The position numbers and the translations under genes were made by a program. Source: Pseudovibrio japonicus (GTDB lineage: Bacteria; Pseudomonadota; Alphaproteobacteria; Rhizobiales; Stappiaceae). Taken from it: a DNA stretch of 64,000 nt. A model generated the notes under the pieces. The model made no database searches and was not told the DNA's origin. It saw only the letters and a program-made list of their open reading frames with translations. The stretch covers positions 62,001-126,000 of the forward strand of contig NZ_BMXE01000003.1 of assembly GCF_014651595.1 (NCBI RefSeq), written 5' to 3'. Below, piece by piece: positions 7,720 to 15,082 of this stretch (the stretch's first letter is position 1; every line of letters begins with the position of its first letter).

Positions 7720-8372
7720 TCAACCATCACCTCAGCGATGAAATTCTTTGGGCTTACGCCACCGGATCTCTGCCCGCTGGGCATGCCTTGCTTGTCTCCT
7801 GCCATCTGGAGCTTTGTAGTGACTGCAAATCCCGCTTAGGTGAGGCCGAAGCGCTTGCAGGCGCAATGCTACAGTCAACCGAGCAGCAGAAACCCTCTGA
7901 CGACATGTTTGATCTTCTCATGGCGCGGGTGGAACAGGAAGCGCCAGTGCCCGCAGCTGCCTTTTTGAATGAACCGAAACCTGAGAAGGGGGTGCCAACG
8001 GCGCTTTGGGATGTGTTGGGTCACGGCTACGATGCTATCAAGTGGAAGATGGTGGGGCCGGGGATCCGCCAGTTCATTTTGCCGATTAAGCCAAGCGAAG
8101 GTGAATGCGCACGGTTGCTGAAACTGTCTCCCGGATTTGTGACGCCCGAGCACTCGCACCACGGGTCAGAAATGACGCTGGTGTTGCAAGGCTCGTTCAG
8201 TGATGAGACTGGGCGTTACAAGATTGGCGATGTACAGGAAGCCGATGAGCATGTACATCACCAGCCGGTGGCGGATACGGAAGAAGATTGCATCTGCCTT
8301 GCTGTGACAGACGCACCTCTTGATTTCAAAGGCTTCCTGCCCAAACTGCTTCAGCCGCTTTTCCGGATTTGA
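7716..8372 (+). CDS. chrR: ChrR-family zinc anti-sigma factor with C-terminal cupin
   Basis: The 218-residue product has two parts. The N-terminal anti-sigma domain carries His5, His30, Cys34 and Cys37 (motif HLELCSDC), equivalent to the zinc ligands His6, His31, Cys35 and Cys38 of Rhodobacter ChrR. The C-terminal cupin carries a likely metal set His146, His148/149, Glu152 and a His cluster at 179-182. In the studied system the anti-sigma domain holds RpoE inactive and the cupin domain is needed for release by singlet oxygen. Start and sigma stop overlap as ATGA. All key ligands are present, so it should be functional. Confidence 0.92.
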   Translation: MINHHLSDEILWAYATGSLPAGHALLVSCHLELCSDCKSRLGEAEALAGAMLQSTEQQKPSDDMFDLLMARVEQEAPVPAAAFLNEPKPEKGVPTALWDVLGHGYDAIKWKMVGPGIRQFILPIKPSEGECARLLKLSPGFVTPEHSHHGSEMTLVLQGSFSDETGRYKIGDVQEADEHVHHQPVADTEEDCICLAVTDAPLDFKGFLPKLLQPLFRI

Positions 8373-8429
8373 CCGGAGTGAGTGCTCGTGTGTCCAACTA
8401 TGCGATATGGTTGGATAATGCAGGCACGC

Positions 8430-9419
8430 TTAGGCGCTGCCGCGGATGACCAACTGGGGCTCTACCACTACAGACATTTCCTGCTGATCCAGATTGGCAA
8501 GGCGTGCCTCAAGCGTCTCCATGAGGTTCTGAACGATTTCGTCAATCGGATTGGTTGCTGCGGTTAGGTCAAAGCATGGCCAGGAAGCCATTGGCATGTT
8601 GTCTGATCCGACAATGGCCACATCCTCCGGAACACGCAGGTTGAGTAGGGACTTTGCAGCATTTAAGGCGCCCAATGCTGCAGCGTCGGAAACGCAATAG
8701 AACGCATCAGGCGGGTTGTCGCTTTGCAGCAGGTTTAGGGCGATTTGCATGCCGCTTTCGAAGTCGAACTTGGTTTGAGAGATACTGTGAGGTTGGAGGC
8801 CGGCTTCCTGCAGGGCTTCGAGATAACCGTCGCGGCGACCGGTGTCTGCTGTGAACCCCTTTATGCCACCGATGTAAGCGATCTTTTTGCATCCACGCCG
8901 GACCAGGTGCCGTGTGCCAAGCAGGCCACCGCTTTTGTAATTCAGCCATACACAGTCCGCACCTTTTATGACTGGGCCAAGTCCGGTGTAGATGAGTGGT
9001 ACATTCATTTGCTTGCTGTTTTCAATGGCCTGCGGGTCAACGGTGCCTGCGCGCACAATGGCGGCGGCGACTGGATACATCAGCGCTTTTCCGAGTGTTT
9101 CGGCAAGGTTCTCCTGGTCTTCGGAGCGAATTTGAAGGGCCCATTTCCCGCGTTTTTGCAGGGCGGTGGAGAGGTGGTTGAAGAAGTCCTTGTCGTAAAT
9201 TCCATCCGTGTTGCCAACGACAACAGCGACGAGATCTGATTCTTGTTTGATGAGGGAGCGTGCAAGCGCGTTGGGCCGGTAACCCATTTCAGCAGCGACC
9301 TTGAGAATGTGATCGCGTGTTGCTTTGTTCAGGCGATTCTCTGCGGTAAACGCGCGGGAGACAGCTGAGGCAGAGACGCCAGCGGCACGTGCAACATCTT
9401 TACCTGTCAGTCTTTTCAT
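8430..9419 (-). CDS. LacI-family transcriptional regulator
   Basis: The 329-residue product has an N-terminal LacI helix-turn-helix (TGKDVARAAGVSASAVSRAF), hinge residues YRPNALARSL, and a periplasmic-binding-protein-like sensor domain (SDLVAVVVGN onward, with GGLLGTRHLVRRG). It is divergent from the ABC importer operon, and the 130-bp gap contains a LacI-type palindrome, so it most likely represses the importer until its solute or a derivative binds. The ligand is not identifiable from sequence. Confidence 0.9.
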   Translation of the reverse strand: MKRLTGKDVARAAGVSASAVSRAFTAENRLNKATRDHILKVAAEMGYRPNALARSLIKQESDLVAVVVGNTDGIYDKDFFNHLSTALQKRGKWALQIRSEDQENLAETLGKALMYPVAAAIVRAGTVDPQAIENSKQMNVPLIYTGLGPVIKGADCVWLNYKSGGLLGTRHLVRRGCKKIAYIGGIKGFTADTGRRDGYLEALQEAGLQPHSISQTKFDFESGMQIALNLLQSDNPPDAFYCVSDAAALGALNAAKSLLNLRVPEDVAIVGSDNMPMASWPCFDLTAATNPIDEIVQNLMETLEARLANLDQQEMSVVVEPQLVIRGSA

Positions 9420-9484
9420 CGGTTCTTACTATCTCGAATAATTGTCATTTTAACTTCACGGAAGCCTCCTAAAAGACCTCTATT

Positions 9485-9496
9485 GCAATCGATTGC
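9485..9496. promoter_or_regulatory. Candidate LacI-family operator
   Basis: GCAATCGATTGC is a perfect 12-bp palindrome with the central CG step typical of LacI-family operators. It lies midway between the divergent LacI gene and the importer operon. Confidence 0.6.
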
Positions 9497-9549
9497 CAAA
9501 ACTCATAGCATAACGCTTTGGTTGCTGAAAAGGGGGGCAAGTTTCAGGA

Positions 9550-10650
9550 ATGGTTGGCGTAGGAATTGAAATCGAAAAGCTTTGCGTTGGGTATGATAAG
9601 ACTCGTGTTCTTCATGACATTGATCTTGAAATCAACTCTTCCGAGTTTGTTGCGTTGCTGGGATCATCCGGCTGCGGCAAGACAACTCTCCTGAAAAGTC
9701 TATCCGGTTTCATCAAACCCATGTCAGGGGAGATTCGCGTCAACGGGAGTAATGTCGCGCAACTGCCCCCAGATCAGCGCAATATGGCGATGGTGTTTCA
9801 GAGTTATGCACTCTGGCCGCATATGACGGTTCGTCAGAATATAGGCTATGGTCTAAAGCTGCGCGGCATGGCGAAGGAGCAGATCAATCGTAAGGTTGAT
9901 GAACTGCTTGTGCTGCTGGGCCTTGCTGACTTTGGGGACCGCAAGGTGCCAAACCTGTCTGGTGGGCAGCGTCAGCGTGTGGCGTTGGGGCGGGCGCTTG
10001 CTGTTGATTCTCCAATTCTGCTGCTGGACGAACCACTTTCCAACCTGGATGCGCGGATTCGCTTGTCCATGCGCCATGAAATCCGTTCGCTACAGCAGCG
10101 CATGGGGTTGACGGCGGTGCATGTGACCCATGACCGGGAGGAGGCCATGGTGATGGCGGACCGCATTGTTATTCTTAATGGGGGCCACATTGCGCAGGTG
10201 GGAACACCGCTGGAGGTTTACGAGCAACCAAAGTCCAATTTTGTGGCGACCTTTATGGGCGCGGAAAACGAGATTTCGCTCACTGTAGAGCGAGCGAATG
10301 GGACTTTGAGCATTGCAGAGCAGGAGGCCGTTAAGGCTGCCAGCTTGAGCGTTTCAAACGAGATTGGTGATGGAGGTGTGAACTGGCAGGCGACGACTGC
10401 CGGATCTGCCTTGGGGCGTTTCCGCTCCAGTGCAGCTCATCTGCGTGCCGATGAAACCGTACCAGAGGGGCATTTGGCTCTGGCCGGTAGGGTGACACAA
10501 CTCAGCTATCCGGGGGGGGTATTTCGCTACGAAATAGAAAGCGCCGGGCAGCTCTACATGATCGACGATCCTTGTCGATATGCAGTTGGCGATGTGGTGA
10601 CAATCTGCGTGCCAGCTGGTGGGCTTCACCTTTATTCCGAGGCGGCCTGA
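9550..10650 (+). CDS. ABC transporter ATP-binding protein (PotA/FbpC/MalK-like)
   Basis: The 366-residue product has Walker A GSSGCGKTT, Q-loop MVFQSYALWPHM, signature LSGGQRQRVALGRAL, Walker B ILLLDEPLSNLD and the switch His in VHVTHDREEA. A C-terminal TOBE-like region follows from about residue 230, as in importers of polyamines, iron or sugars. It is the first gene of an importer operon (ATPase, binding protein, two permeases) divergent from the LacI regulator. The ATG at 9550 is preceded by CAGGA. The substrate is unknown. Confidence 0.9.
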   Translation: MVGVGIEIEKLCVGYDKTRVLHDIDLEINSSEFVALLGSSGCGKTTLLKSLSGFIKPMSGEIRVNGSNVAQLPPDQRNMAMVFQSYALWPHMTVRQNIGYGLKLRGMAKEQINRKVDELLVLLGLADFGDRKVPNLSGGQRQRVALGRALAVDSPILLLDEPLSNLDARIRLSMRHEIRSLQQRMGLTAVHVTHDREEAMVMADRIVILNGGHIAQVGTPLEVYEQPKSNFVATFMGAENEISLTVERANGTLSIAEQEAVKAASLSVSNEIGDGGVNWQATTAGSALGRFRSSAAHLRADETVPEGHLALAGRVTQLSYPGGVFRYEIESAGQLYMIDDPCRYAVGDVVTICVPAGGLHLYSEAA

Positions 10651-10707
10651 CACCTTTAAACGTGAATAGAACTTTTTCTCAACGAAATTAACTCAGGAAT
10701 TTGAGTG

Positions 10708-11856
10708 ATGACACTTAAGTCAGTTCTTACAGGTGCAATCTCAGGTGCTGTGATTGCAGTTTCGATGCCTGCGTCTGCTGAAACCCAGTTGAACGTGGTT
10801 ACCGGCGGTTCCCAGAACATGGTTGAATATGTGACCGATTATCTGGGCCCACTTTTTGAAGAATTACATCCTAGCGTGAAAGTTCGCGTCACTGGAACCG
10901 GTCCGGGAGATGCCGGTTCCCAGAAAATCTTGGAGAAGCTCGAAGCGCAGTCTGCTGCAGGCAAAGAGCAGTGGGACATCGACGTGATTGTTGCTGCCCA
11001 GAAGAAAACCGGAGAGATGAAGGAAAAGGGTCTTCTGGCTGATTTCCGTGGCAACATTGAAACCGGAAAGATGGTCACGCGCGAAACGGCTGAAAATGCA
11101 CTGGGCGTTTATGTGGGTGGCTACGTGATGCCTATGTTCCATAGTCAGACTGCGATTGCCTACAACCCAGCTTTGGTGCCAAACCCGCCAGAATCATATG
11201 ATGAGCTGCGCGAGTGGGTGAAGAAGTATCCAAAACAGTTTGGCTACAACGGCATCAAGAACGGTATGTCAGGCGTCGCATTTGTGACGGGCTGGATGTA
11301 CACCTACTCAGGTGACGCGAAAACTCTGCAAAACGGCCCATATGACACTGCCAAAAAAGACAGTTGGGCTGACGCTTATGCGGGTCTGAAGGCGTTCAAT
11401 GAGAATGTAACCTTCACTCCGGGCAATGCGGGCACTCTGGATATGCTCAACCGCGGCGAGATCGTCATGGGTCCGGTTTGGGTTGACATGTTCTATTCCT
11501 GGCAGGCTGATGGCCGTATTCCACCAAACCTGAAACTGAAGCTGATTGCTCCGGGTATGCCTGGTCAGCCTTACTACTACGCAACACCTGCAAAGGCGAC
11601 GAACAAGGAGTTGGCAGAGAAGTTCATTGAGCTGGCAACCAGCCCTGAAGTGCAGGCAGAAGGCATTGTGAACCGCTTTAACTGGTATCCTGGCATCGAT
11701 GCTGATCATGTCAAAGCGTCTCTCGACGAGAAAGTCTGGAACAAGCTGTTCACTGACGTGACCCCGCTGGAACTGGCTCAAAAAGGTAAGCCATTCCCGA
11801 TTGGCCCTTACTTTGATGACATCAAAGAAGGCTATGAGAAGCAGGTTTCTAACTAA
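10708..11856 (+). CDS. ABC transporter periplasmic solute-binding protein
   Basis: The 382-residue product has a Sec signal peptide (LTGAISGAVIAVSMPASA, cut after ASA) and a two-lobed family 1/6-like binding protein: NVVTGGSQNMVEYV at the first strand, the linker-facing AIAYNPALVPNPPESYDEL, and later GEIVMGPVWVDMF. I prefer the ATG at 10708 over a GTG three bases upstream because CAGGA lies about 10 bp before it. The sequence is closest in style to binding proteins of Fe3+, thiamine, polyamine or organophosphonate importers. I cannot name the ligand; LacI control hints at a carbon compound. Confidence 0.87.
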   Translation: MTLKSVLTGAISGAVIAVSMPASAETQLNVVTGGSQNMVEYVTDYLGPLFEELHPSVKVRVTGTGPGDAGSQKILEKLEAQSAAGKEQWDIDVIVAAQKKTGEMKEKGLLADFRGNIETGKMVTRETAENALGVYVGGYVMPMFHSQTAIAYNPALVPNPPESYDELREWVKKYPKQFGYNGIKNGMSGVAFVTGWMYTYSGDAKTLQNGPYDTAKKDSWADAYAGLKAFNENVTFTPGNAGTLDMLNRGEIVMGPVWVDMFYSWQADGRIPPNLKLKLIAPGMPGQPYYYATPAKATNKELAEKFIELATSPEVQAEGIVNRFNWYPGIDADHVKASLDEKVWNKLFTDVTPLELAQKGKPFPIGPYFDDIKEGYEKQVSN

Positions 11857-11871
11857 GCAAATAAAAAAAAA

Positions 11872-11897
11872 CTGGGAGGGGCAGAGGTCTCTCCCGG
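11872..11897 (+). other. Intercistronic hairpin between binding protein and permease
   Basis: CTGGGAG pairs with CTCCCGG (one G-U pair) around a 12-nt loop just after the binding-protein stop. Such hairpins often stabilise the upstream message so that binding protein exceeds permease. The following T run is short, so full termination is unlikely. Confidence 0.45.
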
Positions 11898-11927
11898 CAT
11901 GTTTGGTTTTGGTGAGAGGTGGTGTCC

Positions 11928-12782
11928 ATGAGTGGACAAAGTATGTCAGTTGGGCCGGGTCGGACGGGGGCGCTTTTGCTTGTTGCTCCCGCTCTTTTAA
12001 TGATCGGCTTTTTGTTTGTTTATCCCTTCGGGTATTCTGTGGTTTCAGCCTTCACAGACAATGGCGAAGGCAGCTGGCATATCGCCAATTTCACTAAGGC
12101 CATTGAGTTTTATTCCAAAGACATCCTCTTCACGATTGTGATCGTCAGCCTGTCTACCGCAATCATCGGCATTTTGGCCGTTGCTATTGCTGGTTATCTG
12201 ACACTTGGCGAGAACCCGACTGCGGTTGCGATCTTAAAGTGGCTGTACCGTTGGCCGCTGTTCATTCCGTTTATTGTAAGCGCACAGTTGATGCGGACCT
12301 TTTTGGCAAAGAACGGGATGATGAATAATATCCTCACCAGCTCTGGTATCATCGAGCCGTTGGCTGCTCAAAGCTATCTGGACTGGCGCGGGATTGTGAT
12401 CACCTTTGTGTGGAAGCAGACCCCGTTTGTGGCGCTACTCGTTGCAGGTGCGATGGCATCTATCGACCGGACTACTATTGATGCTGGCCGTATTTTTGGT
12501 GCATCCCGTCTGCGCATTCTGATTGAACTGGTGGTTCCACAGATTGCGACTACGCTAATGGTTGGGCTGATCCTGTCTTATGTGGTGATGCTTTCTGTTC
12601 TTTCCGTACCGCTTATGATCAACGCGCAGTCTCCGACCATGCTGACTGTTGATATGGCGTGGCGGATCAATTCCTACGGCGATTATGGTGTCGCCAATGC
12701 ACTGGGCATTATGTCCTATCTGTTTACCGGGGTGGTTGCGTGGTTCTATCTGCGTCAGAGCCTGAAAGATAAGGGGGCTTAA
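11928..12782 (+). CDS. ABC transporter permease, first
   Basis: The 284-residue membrane protein has about six hydrophobic segments. The first is GALLLVAPALLMIGFLFVYP, and a cytoplasmic EAA-like loop occurs near GRIFGASRLRILIELVVPQ, the contact site for the ATPase. The ATG at 11928 has GAGAGG about 8 bp upstream and is preferred over a GTG at 11919. One base separates its stop from the next permease start. Confidence 0.87.
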   Translation: MSGQSMSVGPGRTGALLLVAPALLMIGFLFVYPFGYSVVSAFTDNGEGSWHIANFTKAIEFYSKDILFTIVIVSLSTAIIGILAVAIAGYLTLGENPTAVAILKWLYRWPLFIPFIVSAQLMRTFLAKNGMMNNILTSSGIIEPLAAQSYLDWRGIVITFVWKQTPFVALLVAGAMASIDRTTIDAGRIFGASRLRILIELVVPQIATTLMVGLILSYVVMLSVLSVPLMINAQSPTMLTVDMAWRINSYGDYGVANALGIMSYLFTGVVAWFYLRQSLKDKGA

Positions 12783-12783
12783 G

Positions 12784-13608
12784 ATGGTTGCGGCTGCTCT
12801 TTCTAACAACTGGGTGCGTACGGTCACTCGCGTTCTAACCATGAGCCTGCTGGCTTTTGCGATTTTCGGCCCGATCACCAACATGCTTTTGTGGGCGGTG
12901 GCTGAAGTTTGGTACTTCCCTTACAAGCTGCCGCTGGAATACGGTTTTTCATTCTGGGAACGTGTTTTCCGGCCTGAAGGGAATGCAACCGAAGCACTGT
13001 TCTCAAGTATCTGGATTGCGCTGTTGACTGTGGTCGTCAGCCTCGCGATTGCTATTCCTGCCGGTTACGCCTTAGCGCGTGGCAAAATGCCGTTTCGATA
13101 CCTGATCATGCTGCTATTTCTGTTACCACAAGCCTTCCCTGCAGTGGCGGTGCACATGAATGTGGCACGGATTTTTTACGGTCTGGATCTCACGGGATCA
13201 GTCGTGGGTGTTGTGTTAGTTCATGCCAGTCAGGGGCTTGTTTTTTCAGTCTGGATTGCGACCGCTGCGTTTGCTGCAGTTGACGCGGAGCTGGAAGCTG
13301 CTGCACGGAACATGGGGGCAGGGCGCTGGCGAACATTTGTTGATGTGACATTGCCGCTTGCTCTGCCGGGTATCATGGCGAGTGCGATCTTCGTCTTTCT
13401 GATTTCCATGGATGAGTTTACCGGAACCTATTTTGTTGGGGCGCCGGACGTAGTGACATTGCCGATGTTGCTGTTCACTTCAAGCATGGAAGGCAACTAC
13501 CAGATTGCATCGATCTCTTCGCTCATCCTGCTGGTGCCGTCAGTTGGCTTCATGTTGTTTATTGAGCGTTTCCTGAAAGCGGATGTACTGGCAAAGGTCG
13601 GAAACTGA
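12784..13608 (+). CDS. ABC transporter permease, second
   Basis: The 274-residue inner-membrane protein has five to six hydrophobic segments and the EAA-loop signature AELEAAARNMGAGRWRTFVD. It pairs with the preceding permease to form the channel. The operon ends here: a strong terminator follows at 13670. Confidence 0.87.
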   Translation: MVAAALSNNWVRTVTRVLTMSLLAFAIFGPITNMLLWAVAEVWYFPYKLPLEYGFSFWERVFRPEGNATEALFSSIWIALLTVVVSLAIAIPAGYALARGKMPFRYLIMLLFLLPQAFPAVAVHMNVARIFYGLDLTGSVVGVVLVHASQGLVFSVWIATAAFAAVDAELEAAARNMGAGRWRTFVDVTLPLALPGIMASAIFVFLISMDEFTGTYFVGAPDVVTLPMLLFTSSMEGNYQIASISSLILLVPSVGFMLFIERFLKADVLAKVGN

Positions 13609-13669
13609 TTTAGCCTCCAACACCAAGTGCTGAAGTCAGTCCTTAAAGCGCTGGCCTTCCGTTTCTCAC

Positions 13670-13714
13670 AGCTGCGCGCGCAGGGAATGCTCCTTGTGCG
13701 TGCAGCTTTTTTTT
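13670..13714 (+). terminator. Rho-independent terminator of the ABC operon
   Basis: A 13-bp stem (13670-13682 with 13695-13707, two G-U pairs) is followed by eight T. It also separates the operon from the convergent arsR. Confidence 0.88.
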
Positions 13715-13750
13715 GTGTAGCTGATGGCCTCAGGGGGATTAATGGTGAAC

Positions 13751-14101
13751 CTACGGTTCTATGCGCTTGAGTGAGATTCCGCAGATCTCCGGGTCGCCAT
13801 TGCAACAATTGTTCACCAGGTAAGAAATAAGCTCGCCCATCTCCGTGATCTTGACCGAGTAGATCAGGTGACGGCCATCACGCCTGTACTGGAGTAGTTC
13901 TGCGTTCAGAAGAATGTTGAGGTGGGAGGACAAGGTATTTTGTTTTTGCCCGAGCTCTTCAGCAATCTTTCCCGCAGGCATACCAGCTTCGCCCGTTGAC
14001 ATGAGGGTGCGGAAGATCTTCAGGCGTGTGGACTGGGCCAATGCGCCAAGCATTTTCACGGCGCGTTCGTCGTCAAGCGACGGGATATTTTGACTTGTCA
14101 T
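13751..14101 (-). CDS. arsR: ArsR/SmtB-family arsenic-responsive repressor
   Basis: The 116-residue winged-helix protein has recognition region GKIAEELGQKQNTLSSHLNIL and wing RRDGRHLIYS. It lacks the classic ELCVCDL metal site, but the C-terminus carries Cys99-Cys100 and Cys107. This resembles the As(III) site of Acidithiobacillus ferrooxidans ArsR (Cys95, Cys96, Cys102). It is divergent from aioBA, so it probably controls arsenite oxidation. The usual AioX-AioS-AioR sensing system is not in this window. Confidence 0.87.
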   Translation of the reverse strand: MTSQNIPSLDDERAVKMLGALAQSTRLKIFRTLMSTGEAGMPAGKIAEELGQKQNTLSSHLNILLNAELLQYRRDGRHLIYSVKITEMGELISYLVNNCCNGDPEICGISLKRIEP

Positions 14102-14223
14102 CGAGGTAATTTCAAAGCACTCCGGTACTGTGTGTGAAGGATGAAGCTAATTATCAAACAAGGCTATCTCTTAGCTCGCTGTGCTGTACTCAGGCTATTT
14201 TATTGGCTGCTTTCGTAGATTCA

Positions 14224-14472
14224 TTAGCTCTCAACGAGAATGGATAGCGGGTCACTATCAACTTTTCTATTGCCAAATATAGCATACTTCGATACATCCA
14301 CATATATCGATATATTACCTATCTGTAGGGAGTGAGCAAAAACTTGTCCTACTTTGGGGATGGAATAGTCCCCATGCTTGATCCAGCGAAAGATAGGAAC
14401 CGCCACATTTAAGTTGGTACCTTTGGGGCACAGAGCCCGTATTATCAAGCCAAGCAAATATCCGCTTTTCAT
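14224..14472 (-). CDS. Doubtful small hypothetical protein
   Basis: An 82-codon open frame lies inside the arsR-aioB gap. It starts with ATG but has no clear ribosome-binding site. The translation shows no signal peptide, membrane helix or motif I recognise. Base composition is AT-richer than neighbouring genes. It could be chance, or the remnant of an older gene. It contains the 14302-14315 palindrome. Confidence 0.18.
   Translation of the reverse strand: MKSGYLLGLIIRALCPKGTNLNVAVPIFRWIKHGDYSIPKVGQVFAHSLQIGNISIYVDVSKYAIFGNRKVDSDPLSILVES
14302..14315. promoter_or_regulatory. 14-bp palindrome, candidate operator
   Basis: ATATATCGATATAT is perfectly symmetric. It sits between the divergent arsR and aioBA units, at a plausible place for a dimeric repressor, though AT-rich palindromes also arise by chance. 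Confidence 0.3.
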
Positions 14473-14548
14473 TTCTATTTATGCAACAAAAACAACGTCA
14501 GACTCCGTTTTAATTTTGTCCTGTAACGACGAATGAAAAGGAAAAACC

Positions 14549-15070
14549 ATGCGTTGCAGAAAACTTGTAGACATAGGCCGTCGGCAGTTTCTAACCGGTG
14601 GTGCTGTTGCTGCGGCAGCCAGCGCCACCGCTCTCCTGCCCACGACTACACAGGCTCAGCAAATGCCTATACGGGCACGACTGGATTACCCTTCTGAAAT
14701 GCTGGCAAACATCGCTGAGCTTACGGAAAATGTGCCTCTTGATGTTGCTTATCCCGATGACTTTGCGCCGGGTGTTTTGGTGAAATTTGGTCGGGCTGTT
14801 GAAGGTGGGGTGGGGCCGGATGCGGATATCGTTGGTTTCTCAACCATATGCCCGCATAAGGGTTTTCCGCTGATCTATGATGAAGATGACAGGACCTTTA
14901 GTTGTCCCGGACACTATTCGCGTTTTGACCCTGAAGCAGGCGGAATGCAGATCTGGGGGCAGGCCACTCAAAACTTACCCCAATACATCCTGAGGGTCGA
15001 AAGCAACGGCGATATCTTTGCGGAAGGTGTCGATGAGCTGCTCTATGGCCGCCTATCCAACATGTTTTAA
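14549..15070 (+). CDS. aioB: Arsenite oxidase small subunit (Rieske protein)
   Basis: The 173-residue product has a twin-arginine signal (GRRQFLTGGA followed by an Ala-rich stretch) and a Rieske [2Fe-2S] domain with CPHKG and CPGHYSRFD supplying the Cys-His and Cys-x2-His ligands. AioB exports with AioA through Tat and passes electrons from the molybdenum subunit to a c-type cytochrome or azurin in the periplasm. It lies 12 bp before aioA, in the standard BA order. Length and ligands are complete. Confidence 0.95.
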   Translation: MRCRKLVDIGRRQFLTGGAVAAAASATALLPTTTQAQQMPIRARLDYPSEMLANIAELTENVPLDVAYPDDFAPGVLVKFGRAVEGGVGPDADIVGFSTICPHKGFPLIYDEDDRTFSCPGHYSRFDPEAGGMQIWGQATQNLPQYILRVESNGDIFAEGVDELLYGRLSNMF

Positions 15071-15082
15071 GGGAATGAAAAA

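Larger units (their letters stand above)
14102..14548. other. AT-rich regulatory gap between arsR and aioB
   Basis: This 447-bp divergent intergenic region must hold the arsR and aioBA promoters. I see a perfect 14-bp AT-rich palindrome at 14302-14315 and no GG-N10-GC sigma-54 box of the kind used by AioR. A doubtful 82-codon minus-strand frame lies inside it. Confidence 0.6.
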
